A stretch of 64,000 nucleotides of DNA from Mesorhizobium sp. LMG 17147 (GCF_024297145.1 NZ_JANCTC010000020.1:1-64000); one strand, 5' to 3'. Shown: positions 9,208 through 18,796, numbered from the stretch's first letter. Translations and numbers: made by a program. Notes: a model not told the origin generated them from the sequence alone.

Positions 9208-11046
9208 CTATGCAAACCCTTCGATGCGTTCGTGGACAATCGCGCGCATTTGCTCCGCCATCTTCGCGCCTTGAGAGCCGTCTGATAGAGGCGGCGGCAA
9301 TTCGAGGTGGTTGAGCGCGCGTGAGAGGGCTGCAACAAGATCGTCGATGCTGGTATCCGCATCGGCTGCCTTGAGGCCAGCCGTGCTCGCGAAAGCCTTG
9401 AAGTCGGCGCGCCGCAGACGATCGTCCTTGCCGTTCAGCTTGAGGGCCATCCGGTCTTTTTCGAGGCGTGGAAACACGCGAGTCGTGACCGCGTCGTAGA
9501 GCGGAGCCATGCGAACTGAGCTGAATTGCGTGCTGCCGGGCTCTGCGATTTCCAGCAGTGCCATGTTCTTCAGGTGCATGTCGCCATCGGCGATCAGCCA
9601 GGCGAATAAGGATCGCTTCAGGACAAGCAGGACGTCTTCTTCGGGAGAGGTCGATAGCGGCCTTAGTGCCCGCGCGATGCGCTCCATCGTGCCGTCGTAT
9701 TTTGCTTCGGTGGGCACGCCAAGTACCGAGCAGAAGTCCTCAAGCGCGAGCAGGTGTTTGTCCTCGAGGCTCGTTCTGATATCGAACCGCTCCACGAGTA
9801 GCGCCGGAGGCATCCCGTCAGGCATCGGGACGAGCGCTGTCGCGGGCGTCTTGAAACCGGCCGCGCTGCCCAAAGCGAGCGACTGCCATTCGATAACTGG
9901 CAGGGCCTCAAATCCGCCCGTACCCGCAGGTTTGAGAATGTGGGTAAAAGGCCGGCCGATACTGGGAGAGAGGGTGCCATCCGCACTGAGGAACATAGGC
10001 GCTTTGATCTGAACACCCGAAAGGCGAGGCGTATCAGTACGCTCGAATATCTGTGCGAGATTGCGTTCGAAACTCTGCTCCAGGTCGCCGCGACCCGGCC
10101 CTGCATACTGGCCAGTGAAGACAGTGTTTCTAGTGAAGCCATTGAGCCGGGTTAACAGGATGTCGGGCGGCAGGGCGGAGAGATCGCTCGCACGCTCGAC
10201 GATGGTGATGTTGGACATGTAGCGTTTGCCCGAGCGTAGCGTCGCGCGCTCGTCGCGGTCGTTCAACACTGACTCAAGCCAGCCTTCAGGCAGCAGCGAC
10301 AGAATGAAAGGAGGGAGCTTGCCCGGCGTGGTCTGGCGAACAAGTGGCGGGCCCTGATCGTCTGCATTCCAGCGCCACTCAAAACCATCATGTGTGAGAT
10401 TTCCGAGCGGAGCGCCGTGCCACGCCACGATCAGATCGAGCGCGGCTCCGTTGCGTGCCGGTTCTGTGGTCAGTGGAGGGCGGAGGAAAAAGCGCTCGGC
10501 GTGCTCGCCCTCGCGATACCACTGGTTCGCGCGGGCAAGCGCCCATGTCGCGTCGGCAGCGCCCTGGGCGCTGCCGTATTGTTCTATGAGGCGGTTCGCG
10601 ATTGCCTCGCGCATCGTCTCGTCGATGGATGCCGCGTGTTCGCTGCGCAGGCGGAAAGCTTCGAGGAAGCGCTGGCGCATCGAGGAGACGTCGATCCGGA
10701 TTTCTCCCATTCCATCATCGACAATCGCTTGAGCGACTGATGGGTGGTCGGGAGCTGCGTTCTGAATGATTTCCAGCAAGCGCAAGCGCCTGCGCTGTAT
10801 TCGTCGCCCGCTCAGGAACAGGCGGCCATCCCGGGTCGGGCCGAGAAGCACAGCGCTCGCCGCCGAGAGGTAAGCGTTGGGATACAGGTATTTGGCGATG
10901 CGGACGGCGTGCTTGAGTATCGTGGCCTCGATATCCTCCCCGGCATCGACATAGATGCCGCGCATTAGCTGGACGAGCTTGCCCGTTTCAGCCTGATAGT
11001 GGCTGCGGGTTTTATCGATGTTTTCCCCAACGAGGTGAAGGGCCAT
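9208..11046 (-). CDS. AbiEi-like / HipA-like kinase fusion protein
   Basis: The 612-residue product appears to have two parts. Residues ~1-130 resemble AbiEi-type antitoxin/regulator proteins: a short N-terminal DNA-binding-like region, then LVQLMRGIYVDAG and NAYLSAASAVLLGPTRDGRLFL, the pattern of a winged helix plus 'AbiEi' core. Residues ~200-612 are a HipA-like Ser/Thr kinase: HILKPAGTGGFEALPVIEW matches the ATP-binding K-P region, LLVERFDI the hinge, and DGDMHLKNMALL the catalytic D-x-x-x-x-K-N loop, followed by APLYDAVTT (Mg2+-binding D). The start at 11046 was chosen because a GGGAAAG ribosome-binding site lies about 9 bases upstream, inside a perfect palindrome; the frame is open further upstream but crosses both operators. 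No separate antitoxin gene is adjacent. Toxin, self-regulated kinase or regulator are all possible. Confidence 0.7.
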   Translation of the reverse strand: MALHLVGENIDKTRSHYQAETGKLVQLMRGIYVDAGEDIEATILKHAVRIAKYLYPNAYLSAASAVLLGPTRDGRLFLSGRRIQRRRLRLLEIIQNAAPDHPSVAQAIVDDGMGEIRIDVSSMRQRFLEAFRLRSEHAASIDETMREAIANRLIEQYGSAQGAADATWALARANQWYREGEHAERFFLRPPLTTEPARNGAALDLIVAWHGAPLGNLTHDGFEWRWNADDQGPPLVRQTTPGKLPPFILSLLPEGWLESVLNDRDERATLRSGKRYMSNITIVERASDLSALPPDILLTRLNGFTRNTVFTGQYAGPGRGDLEQSFERNLAQIFERTDTPRLSGVQIKAPMFLSADGTLSPSIGRPFTHILKPAGTGGFEALPVIEWQSLALGSAAGFKTPATALVPMPDGMPPALLVERFDIRTSLEDKHLLALEDFCSVLGVPTEAKYDGTMERIARALRPLSTSPEEDVLLVLKRSLFAWLIADGDMHLKNMALLEIAEPGSTQFSSVRMAPLYDAVTTRVFPRLEKDRMALKLNGKDDRLRRADFKAFASTAGLKAADADTSIDDLVAALSRALNHLELPPPLSDGSQGAKMAEQMRAIVHERIEGFA

Positions 11047-11053
11047 TTTCGAA

Positions 11054-11080
11054 CTTTCCCGTATCTGATATACGGGAAAG
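11054..11080 (-). promoter_or_regulatory. Palindromic operator overlapping the ribosome-binding site
   Basis: CTTTCCCGTAT-N5-ATACGGGAAAG is a perfect dyad with 11-bp arms, ending 7 bases before the ATG of the AbiEi/HipA-like gene. Its GGGAAAG arm doubles as the Shine-Dalgarno sequence, so a bound protein or RNA hairpin would block translation or transcription. Confidence 0.7.
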
Positions 11081-11110
11081 CTAGCATAATCGGCTTCATA
11101 TTCAAGAGTT

Positions 11111-11145
11111 CTAACTTTCCCGTATTTGGTATACGCAAAAGTTAG
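11111..11145 (-). promoter_or_regulatory. Second palindromic operator
   Basis: CTAACTTTCCCGTAT-N5-ATACGCAAAAGTTAG has 15-bp arms with two mismatches and shares the core TTTCCCGTAT-N5-ATACG with the first operator. The centres are about 61 bp apart, close to six helical turns, as expected for cooperative binding. Confidence 0.65.
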
Positions 11146-11319
11146 AATACTTTCTCGGAACGACGGCGTTCTTCGGGTCGGGAATCGAACCACGGGAGAG
11201 AACCTGGTCTGCGAAGGCGAGCAGGCAGAACTCAAGGCGTTCATTCTGCCACACCATAGTCGGATCAGCCACACGTAGGTCGGCGAGTCCTTCAGCTATT
11301 GTAGAGCGTGGGATTATTC

Positions 11320-12545
11320 GCTGTCACGGGCCAACGCCCATAATCGCGGGCTCGGCCGAAAGCAGCTTCTTCGCCGCCGCCCTGCCTGCTCGAGGATCAC
11401 CTGCTCGATGAGGGCCGGGCGGCGCTGGATGTAGTCTATGCCGAGTTTGTCGAGCTGCAACCCGACAAGCGTGGCGGAAATCGGCCTGGAGGAACCCAGA
11501 TTGTCGATAGCATAGGCGCCGATCAGATACTTCTTGCTCGCTTCGAGTTCGGCCGCTGTTGGGCCTGTGTCCACCAGCTCCTTGATTAGTTGTCTTATCA
11601 GGTCGAGCGTCTCGGCCGCCCTGTCGGCGCGCGTCGACGTCGTCACGACAAGCATGTTGGGCTGGTAGTCTTCCAAGCTGGACGAGACACCGTAGGCAAG
11701 GCCGCGCTTTTCGCGCACTTCCTGGAACAGACGTGAGGTAAATCGTGAGCCTCCGACTATATCGTTCATCAGCTGTCCCGCGTAGAATTCCGGGTCGTTG
11801 CGTCCCATGGCGGGAAAAGCCAGCTGGAGCGAAGTCTGGGGGAGGGCGTTGCGACCTGCGTCCGCTCGCCGCTTCGGGGTGACATCAGGTACGGGGGCGA
11901 GCGCCTGTTTCTGAGGCAAATCGCCGAACAGCTGGTCGAGCCTTGCTCTCAGGGCTTTGGCATCTATGTCGCCTACGACCGCCACATGCAGCCCGTCGCG
12001 GGCGAAAGCGGCTTTGTGGAAGGCGCTTAGATCGGCGGGCGTTACGCTGGTCAGGCTCCCTTGGGCGGTCTCGAATACGGATGCGTGCCGTAGAGTCCGC
12101 GCCGCCAGGCCAGCTCGGGGATCGCGTGAGGTTCGCGCTCATCGGCAATGATTTCGGAGAGAAGCTGGGCGCGTATGCGGTCGAAAACTGCTGGTATAGC
12201 CGGCTGCGGGTCCCGCCGCCGAGGATGTCGGCCAGCAGTCGAGCGCCTCGGCCTCGCCGGGTGCGGCCGTATGATAGGACGGCACCATCCATTGCGTGGA
12301 AAAGCGCGGCACCGAATTGCGCACGCCGGTCAGCGTCACCGTGCGCTTGGCGTTTTGCTCCGGCTCGACTGGGCGGATGCGGGTTAGACCAGGAGCCGTC
12401 GGCACGGTTCCCTACGTCTTATCGGCCAGCGCCTTGACCGTTTCCGGCTCGACATCGCCGGCCACCACCAGGACGGCGTTGCTGGGCGTGTAATATTTGT
12501 CATAGAAGGCTCTGGAGTCGGTGCCGTAGCGGATCGTGTTGGAAT
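11320..12545 (-). pseudogene. M16-family peptidase relic (second copy)
   Basis: It is collinear with the intact gene at 32532-35207. Near identity is seen for [23 protein letters not shown] and GEAEALD, and for the C-terminal half ([40 protein letters not shown]). The N-terminal part with the zinc motif is absent, a large piece of the middle is deleted, and the rest is broken by frameshifts and stops. Its 5' end is lost at about 12545, just before an IS256-family transposase gene. It is not expected to be functional. Confidence 0.85.
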
Positions 12546-12582
12546 TTGGCGGAGCAGCCTCCGGCAAATTGAGGTTATCGGT

Positions 12583-13852
12583 TCATGCGGCGAGGTCAAT
12601 CTGCTGATCGAGTGGCTTGGCGGGGAGCGTGTGCCATCCGTCGATTTTTCGCATCGAGATTTCGCCGGACGCAATCAACGCCCAGAACAACATTGCCGCG
12701 GTTTCGGCCGAAGGCAGCACGGTCTGGGTCTTGATGCGCCGCTTGAACTCTTCATGCAGACGCTCAATCGCGTTTGTAGTTCTGGTGCGCTTTTCCACTG
12801 GCTCGGCGGCAGGCGCGTGAAGGCGAAGAGGCGCTCACCGGCCTCCTCCAGGCTGTCGGCCACCGCCCGGCACTTGAGCCGCCATTTGCGCAGGAACGCC
12901 TTGCGGCGGCTCTCGATCTCCTCCGGCGTGGCCGCGTAGATCATGTCGGTGTAATCGGCGCTGATCTCCTTGTGCAGGCGCTCGGGAGCGTGGGCGAGCA
13001 GGTTGCGGTGCTTGTGAACCGTGCATCTTTGAACCGGCACCCCGTCCCACAGCCCAGCGATCGCCCCGTCCAAGCCGGGTGCGCCGTCGACGATGAGGAA
13101 CTCAGGGCGGCGGAGGCCGCGTGCGACGAGATCGTCGAGGATCGCCCGCCAGGCCTCGGTCGTCTCGCCGCCCATGTTCTTGACCGCGAGCAGGATCTTG
13201 TGGCCGTCCGCGCGCACGCCGATGACAACGAGCAGCGGGATCGAGGTCGCCTTGCGGTCGAGCCTGACACGAACCACCGTCCCGTCGAGGATCAGGCGCA
13301 CGATCGGGCTCGTCGGCCAGCGAGCGACCCTTCCAGGCGTCCCAGTCCGTCTTCACCTTGCGCCAGGTGCGGCTGACGACGTCCTTGCCGATCGCGCCGC
13401 CGAACAAGGCGGCAAGCGCACGACGGACGCGTCGCGTGTTCGTGCCCGCCAGGTAGCTCGACGCGATCAGTGCGTCGGCGGCCTTCGTGCGCCGCTGATA
13501 GGCGCGCAGAGCCTTGCTCCTCCATTCCACCGTCTTGTCCTCCTCGACATCGAGGCGCGCCCGCGTAACCGTGATCTCAGTGGTGCCGAAGGTCCCCGTC
13601 AGCGTGCGCGTCCGGCTGCCGTGGCGGTGGCCGGCGACACCGGTGGTCTCATCACTGGCGCGCCGCCGGCTGCCGGCCATAACGGGGACGGGCAAGCACC
13701 GCTTCCAACTCGGTCTCGAGCATCGTCTCGATGAAGCCGCGCACCCGCTCGCGCAGGCCAGCTTCGATCGGATCAAACCAGTTGTCGAAAAGATAGCTCG
13801 TCGCCTCATCCCCCGGATGAACGGCTTCGGCTTTCATGGTAGTCCTTGTCAT
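12583..13852 (-). pseudogene. IS256-family transposase, frameshifted
   Basis: The N-terminal segment (YLFDNWFDPIEAGLRERV) starts at 13852. It is followed in other frames by a middle part (ALRAYQRRTKAADALIASSY), the DDE core (FLIVDGAPGLDGAI; PVQRCTVHKHRNLL) and a C-terminal end (TTNAIERLHEEFKRRIKTQT), stopping at 12583. At least three frame changes separate these blocks (near 13690, 13310 and 12795), so no single transposase is made. The element seems to have landed in, or next to, the M16 relic. I could not define its terminal repeats. Confidence 0.85.
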
Positions 13853-13919
13853 GGCGTAGTCTCCTGTCCGGCACCGCAAGGCCGGATGATTCGAGGTTGA
13901 CACCCCGGAGACTACGCCA
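13852..13919. repeat. 13-bp perfect inverted repeat upstream of the IS256 transposase start
   Basis: TGGCGTAGTCTCC (13852-13864) is mirrored by GGAGACTACGCCA (13907-13919); a nested GC-rich hairpin (TCCGGC...GCCGGA) lies between. The arms overlap the transposase start codon. Such a structure can hide the start site from read-through transcripts, a known way of limiting transposase expression in other ISs. Confidence 0.7.
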
Positions 13920-14060
13920 ACTCACAATTCCAACCACTCCCGCGACGGCACCTTGGCAGTCATCTGCTCGGCAACCAAATCGAGCGGGAATTCGCTCTTG
14001 CGGGACTTCTCGAAGAGGAGGCGGGTTCCGCGAACCCAAGTCATCACGACCACACGCCGG
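13920..14060. other. Short unassigned segment
   Basis: Lies between the IS256 relic and the kup relic. No gene seen. Confidence 0.4.
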
Positions 14061-14700
14061 CGACAAGGATTGAGACCCAGCCGCCGTCGAGCACTTTCAT
14101 GATGTTCGCCGAGAAGAAGCCGACATCGACCACCCCGAAGACGAGCGCAAGGCGAGCGCCGGGAGGAGCGTCCACCTCCAGATACGCCTCATCACGACGT
14201 GGAGCAGGATTGTCGTCACAACCATTTCGCCCGTGACCGATATGCCATAGGCTGACGGGAGGGCGCTGGACTCACCAAAGCCGATGACCGCAACATGACC
14301 GACCATGCGAGCAGCAGGTTGACGCGCGGCAGGTATATCTGCCCGAATTGCATTTCGGATGTATGCCGGATTTCGAAGCGCGGAAGCATGTTGAGCTGGA
14401 CGGCCTGTCGCACAAGTGAATAAGCGCCGGAATCAAGACCTGGCTGGCGATCACAGTTGCCGCCGTAGCCATCACCACCATCGGCACCAACGTCCAGCCG
14501 TGGTCATCTCGAAGAATGGATGTCAGATCGTCCCGCCTCGGGAAAGAACGAACGCGCCCTGCCCGAAATTGTTAAGCAGCAGGCACGGAAATGCGATCGC
14601 CAGCCAAGCCAGCACAATCGGCCGGCGGCCAAAATGACCGAGATCAGTGTAGAGCGCTTCAGCCCCGGTTACGGAAAGGCTCCGCGGGCGGCATACTGCC
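14060..14700 (-). pseudogene. kup: kup (potassium uptake transporter) relic
   Basis: Segments in different frames match the KUP/HAK/KT family in order: [19 protein letters not shown], then [47 protein letters not shown][11 protein letters not shown], and [17 protein letters not shown]. They cover the middle of the protein (about half of the family's ~630 residues) and are separated by frameshifts. Both ends are missing. The 5' end of the relic lies immediately upstream of corA on the opposite strand. Confidence 0.85.
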
Positions 14701-14718
14701 TTGCCGAAGGGGCCATAA

Positions 14719-15723
14719 ATGCTGCGCATCTACACGGGCCAGAACGGCCATCTGACAGCAATTGACGGCTTGCCGGAGGCCGAAGCTCTCGGTGCTCTCT
14801 GGCTCGACCTCCTCAACCCGACTGTTGAGGAAGTGAAGCTTGTTAAGGCGCATCTGGCCATTGATATCCCGACGCGCGACGAGATGGCGGAAATCGAGTT
14901 GTCGGACCGTCTTTATCATGAAGACGGCGCCGAGTTCATGACGATCACCGCGGTCGCGAATATCGAGGGCGAGGACCCTGTCAAAGCGCCGGTTACCTTC
15001 GTTATCAAGGGCCAGACGCTCGTCACTGTCCGCCACGCCGAACCGAAGCCGTTCTTGATCTATGCGGCGAAAGCACAGCGTACTAGCGGCCCTCCCTGCA
15101 CGTCCGGCGAATTGGTGATGCTGGGTCTGATCGAAGCGATCATCGACCGCGCGGCCGACACGCTTGAGCGCATCGGCGACGAGATTGATGCACTCTCACG
15201 CGAAATTTTTCGCAACACGTCTCCGAGCGCCTCGAAGAAAACACGCAACCTTCAATCCCTTGTCGAGCGAATCGGCCGGAAGGGTGAGCTGCTGACGAAA
15301 ATTCAGGAGAGTCTCGTGAGCATCGCGCGGCTCGTCGCCTACCATAGCGCGAGTGACTCGACCAGCTGGGCAGTCGCGTCGTCCGGTCGCAAGTTGCAGA
15401 AGGAAATCCGGCAACGTATCAAGCTCGTCCAGCGCGATGCCACGTTCCTCAGCGACCATGCGACCTTCCTGTCCAACAAGATCAACTTCCTGCTGGACGC
15501 GACGCTGGGTCTCATCAATCTGGAGCAGAACCAGATCATCAAGATTTTCTCGGTCGCTGCCGTCGTGTTTTTGCCGCCGACGCTGGTTGCCTCGATCTAC
15601 GGCATGAACTTCGATGCCATGCCCGAGCTAAAATGGCTTCTGGGCTATCCTTTTGCGCTGGGTCTGATGGTGCTCTCCGCCGTGGTTCCGTATCTCTTTT
15701 TCAAGCGGCGCGGTTGGCTGTGA
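14719..15723 (+). CDS. corA: CorA-family magnesium/divalent cation transporter
   Basis: The 334-residue protein has the CorA layout: an N-terminal cytoplasmic domain (residues ~1-230) with long helices, then two transmembrane segments near the C-terminus. The signature YGMNF follows the first of these ([17 protein letters not shown]), and the protein ends in a basic tail after the second ([20 protein letters not shown]). CorA pentamers move Mg2+ (also Co2+ or Ni2+) across the inner membrane. The gene is intact though surrounded by relics; its promoter must lie within the kup debris. No partner gene is next to it. Confidence 0.9.
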   Translation: MLRIYTGQNGHLTAIDGLPEAEALGALWLDLLNPTVEEVKLVKAHLAIDIPTRDEMAEIELSDRLYHEDGAEFMTITAVANIEGEDPVKAPVTFVIKGQTLVTVRHAEPKPFLIYAAKAQRTSGPPCTSGELVMLGLIEAIIDRAADTLERIGDEIDALSREIFRNTSPSASKKTRNLQSLVERIGRKGELLTKIQESLVSIARLVAYHSASDSTSWAVASSGRKLQKEIRQRIKLVQRDATFLSDHATFLSNKINFLLDATLGLINLEQNQIIKIFSVAAVVFLPPTLVASIYGMNFDAMPELKWLLGYPFALGLMVLSAVVPYLFFKRRGWL

Positions 15724-15782
15724 AAGGAAATAGGCTGGTTCGGGGCGCTTACTGAAAGTCCCACTTCCCGGAGCGGTCGCGC

Positions 15783-16146
15783 AGCTCAGCGAATTCGACA
15801 TCTTGACTATCGCACGACACGTTGGCCTCGAGGTTGAGCAGCTCAAGCGGGACATGGAAGACCGCGCCATCGAAAACGTCCTCGAGCGCAATTGCGCGCT
15901 CGCCAAGGAGCTGTACATCAACGTCACGCCGGCGTTGGTTCTCGGCGACGAAGTGATTTCAGGTGTGCTCAAGATTCACACGCTGGAACGCTTCGTCGCC
16001 AAAGAGCGAGAAGAAGCTAAGCGTCGTGCCGGATCACCAACTTCGGCATTTTGACAGCGTGGCGGCCGGTGCGATCCCGTTCTCTGGCCACGAGTGCCGC
16101 CTCTCGCGTCGGGCCAAATCTCTTATATGGCCCGGCAACGCGGTAG
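15783..16146 (+). repeat. Direct repeat A, copy 2
   Basis: Nearly identical to 2739-3104, starting abruptly 60 bases after the corA stop codon. The left edge cuts into the dsbA-like gene, so this copy never included its 5' half. Confidence 0.85.
15785..16054 (+). pseudogene. DsbA-like oxidoreductase, 3' fragment
   Basis: This fragment keeps the C-terminal half (FDILTIARHVGLEVEQLKRD to KRRAGSPTSAF) and its natural TGA stop at 16052-16054, but lacks the CPRC active site. It shows where the full-length copy at 2.3-3.0 kb should end. Confidence 0.8.
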
Positions 16147-16343
16147 TGGGCGGACCAAGCCGTTCTATGCAGCGCACCAGACAAAGGGCAATGACCAAAG
16201 CCGTCCCGGACATCGCATCGGAGTTCAACGTCTTTGCACCAATGCCCAGCAATGGTCGCCGCGACAAACAACGCCTGCAAACGGGCGCTGTGAGCCGCCG
16301 TCGTTCAACGAAAGATCACCAACGGAGGTCCCGAGGAGGCCCC

Positions 16344-17260
16344 ATGAATCGCTGCACATCAGCATTTGCAATTCTTGCTTTCGGCACGTTCTGCACATCG
16401 TCGACCATCGCCATGGCGGCGCATTCGACCACCTATTCAGCGCCCGACAAGAGCGTCGTGTTTCTTGGTGGCGTTGGCTACACCTGGCTAAAGGGCAACG
16501 AGCTTTTCTACGACGAAGTGGGCAATCGTATCAGCAAATTGATCTGGGAAACCGGCGCGCCGGTTCTGACCACCGGGCTAAAGGCCGAGGTCTGGAAGAA
16601 CTGGACCATCTCAGCCAACGGCGTATTGCCGGACAGGATTGGTCGGATCAGTCAATCCACCCCGACACCCGCCTTGACCGCTACATCAACCTTGACATGG
16701 CAGCAGGCCCAGACTTCGTGATCAACGATGCCACGGTTATCAACCTTCATGGTGGCTTCAAATACACCAACATGAAGTGGAAGGCCTATGGCGGTTCGTA
16801 CATATAGAGTGGGGACCGCTTCGGCTTTCGCGAGGATCGCGGCAAGTTCCCGGACGGCGAACCGGTCATCGATTACGAACAGCGCTATTTCGGCCTGTTC
16901 CTTGGCGCGAAAGCGACCACGACGCTCGGGAACTTGACGCTCTCGGGTCTGCTCCGCAGCGGCTTCACCGTTGATGCAAGCGCTGTTGACCATCACTGGC
17001 TGCGCGAGGAGGGGCGCGGCCTGCGATTTGAGGACGACTTCTTCACGGTGCCGTTCATCTCGGCCGGCGCCAAGATCGATTATCAGATGACCGACCGCGC
17101 CAGCGTCTTCCTGGCCGGCAATGTCGACAAATATTTTCGCAACAAAGGCTAGAAAACGGCCTACAGCATCGCGACCGGCGAACAAGGAACCCACAAGGAT
17201 AGCGCTGGCATGGACTTCTATGCCTTGACCCTGTCGGCCGGCTTCAAGCTGACGTTTTAA
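16344..17260 (+). pseudogene. Omptin-family outer-membrane protease, disrupted
   Basis: A signal peptide (ILAFGTFCTSSTIAMAA) is followed by GVGYTWLKGNELFYDEVGNR, matching the first strands of omptins (OmpT/Pla pattern G-x-x-x-E-L-V-Y-D). After a frameshift near 16625 the other frame continues with DWSDQSIHPDTRLDRY (the loop holding catalytic Asp residues), then YEQRYFGLFLGAKAT and AVDHHWLREEG (the second catalytic Asp-x-His pair), and ends in LTLSAGFKLTF, an outer-membrane C-terminal strand with terminal Phe. In-frame TAG codons at 16805-16807 and 17150-17152 also break it. All parts of a ~300-residue barrel are present, so the loss looks recent. Known omptins cleave host or self peptides between basic residues. 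Confidence 0.8.
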
Positions 17261-17492
17261 GCGCAGTCATTTCTGACGCTGAGCACGTAAGACCATGCGT
17301 GCATTAAGGACGCACAATGCCTCTGCGCGCAATCCATTCAATCGCGGATATCCAAGCGGCGCCGACGTCGGCCAGAATCTCAGGATTGTCCGGGCGGTCC
17401 GCCAGGCCTGGTATGGCCGGCGTGGAGGTGTTGTCCGCCGGTCATCCCGTCGATTTTAAGGTCCCGACGGCCGTCTGGCACCGGTGCGCGAG

Positions 17493-17627
17493 CCGCCAGA
17501 AAAGCGTGGCCTTCCGCGCGATCCCGAAGCCACAAACCGTGAGAACCCGTGCGACACCGCCGCATCACGTCGTGTCGTGCATCGATGCCAAGCGGCTCGG
17601 CGTTGAGCTCGCCGCACGCCAGAATAA
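17493..17627 (+). repeat. Direct repeat B, copy 2
   Basis: Matches 5463-5597 with scattered substitutions. Like repeat A, its copies lie about 12-13 kb apart in the same order and orientation. Confidence 0.75.
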
Positions 17628-17649
17628 ACTTGGCGCTCCTCAAGATTGC

Positions 17650-17960
17650 AGAGTCAGGCTAGTGGGTTGCGTCCCGCGGCGTCGTCTCCCAGCGTCAACC
17701 GGATCGTCTCGGCAATCTCCTCATCGGGCGCGCCGGGACGCGGTTCATCGTAAAGGCTATCGAGCCGCTGTTCGGCAAAGCGCCGACGCAATGTGCCCAC
17801 TGTGTTGGGCGTTGCACCAAGGCGTAAGGCAATTTCCTTGTTCTACATCCTCTCGCTGGCCAGCAGCACTATCCGCGCCCGTCGCGGCAGGCCTTGCGCC
17901 GTGCCTCGACGCCGGACCAGACCCTCCAGTTCACTCGGCTCTGCTGCGGAGCCAGCGCCT
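17650..17960 (-). pseudogene. IS630-family transposase, N-terminal remnant
   Basis: Read on the minus strand, RRARIVLLASERM is followed by a stop codon and then NKEIALRLGATPNTVGTLRR and RLDSLYDEPRPGAPDEEIAE. These are the helix-turn-helix and linker of IS630-family transposases. The DDE core is missing. Confidence 0.75.
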
Positions 17961-18327
17961 TGAGCAGCGGCCAACCTGGACTCGTCCCGTCCTCGAAAAG
18001 CAAATTGTTACGCAGATGCTTGTCCACCCTGACCCGAGCCATCCTCCTGCACGCTTTCGCCGTTGCGCGCGACGAAGACCGCAACGCTTCATCGCGCTTG
18101 GCGTAGCGGCACCAGGGACCGCCCATCGAATGACTCATGCGAGGCATCTCAAGGCTGTCCGCGGTCCAGCGCCAGATCTCCGCCTCGCCCGAGGCGCGCA
18201 GAGCTGGCCGGTTGTGCAGGAGCCGTAGGCAATATTCGCCGTCCTTGTTCGGATGGGTAACGCTTGCGTCTCCCGTCGCATTCTACCTCGCTTTCCGAAC
18301 GTAGCCGTGATGCGAACTCTTGCTGCA
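17961..18327. other. No recognised gene
   Basis: A minus-strand ORF (17869-18147) with an Arg-rich composition crosses this stretch but has no family features. It leads into the hipBA control region. Confidence 0.4.
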
Positions 18328-18436
18328 TATAAAGTCGAATCAGGGGGATTTGGATCATACGATACGGAGGCTTGACTTTGGCAGTCGCTCTGCGACGTTA
18401 CCTATATAAAGGTCGAAATGAGGTGATATGGCTCAT
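18328..18436 (+). promoter_or_regulatory. hipBA control region with two ~32-bp direct repeats
   Basis: TATAAAGTCGAATCAGGGGG... (18328-18358) and TATAAAGGTCGAAATGAGG... (18405-18436) share TATAAAG-TCGAA, then a G-rich block and TGG-TCAT at the same spacing. They sit 22 to 130 bases upstream of the HipB start. They are good candidates for tandem HipB binding sites or for two promoters of the same kind. Confidence 0.5.
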
Positions 18437-18457
18437 GGATAGGCCACGGAGACCCGG

Positions 18458-18796
18458 ATGACGGCAACGCATAAACGCACCTATTCGCGCTACGCGATGG
18501 AAGCGCTTGGCCTTTTCGGTAAGACCATCCGGCTGGGCCGGATGCAGCACCGGTTAACCGCACAGGAGTTAGCCGAGAGAATCGGTGTTTCACGCAGCAC
18601 CCTGCAGCGCATCGAGAAGGGCGATCCCAAAGTCGAAATCGGACTGATGTTCGAAGCTGCTGCCATTGTCGGTGTGAAGCTGTTCGATGCGGACGGCAAG
18701 GGCATCACAGCCCTCACAGGCCGCATGGACGATCGCATCGCGCTGCTGCCGAAGCACGTCTACAAGGCCGGCAAGCAGATCGTCGATGAGTTCTAA
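18458..18796 (+). CDS. hipB: HipB-like antitoxin (XRE-family regulator)
   Basis: The 112-residue protein has an XRE helix-turn-helix at residues ~30-70 (MQHRLTAQELAERIGVSRST then LQRIEKGDP). It precedes and overlaps a hipA-type gene by 11 bases, the classic antitoxin-first layout with coupled translation. HipB proteins bind their own promoter and neutralise HipA. The C-terminal tail after residue 85 (MDDRIALLPKHVYKAGKQIV) is typical of short HipB partners in proteobacteria. Autoregulation through the direct repeats upstream is likely. Confidence 0.8.
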   Translation: MTATHKRTYSRYAMEALGLFGKTIRLGRMQHRLTAQELAERIGVSRSTLQRIEKGDPKVEIGLMFEAAAIVGVKLFDADGKGITALTGRMDDRIALLPKHVYKAGKQIVDEF

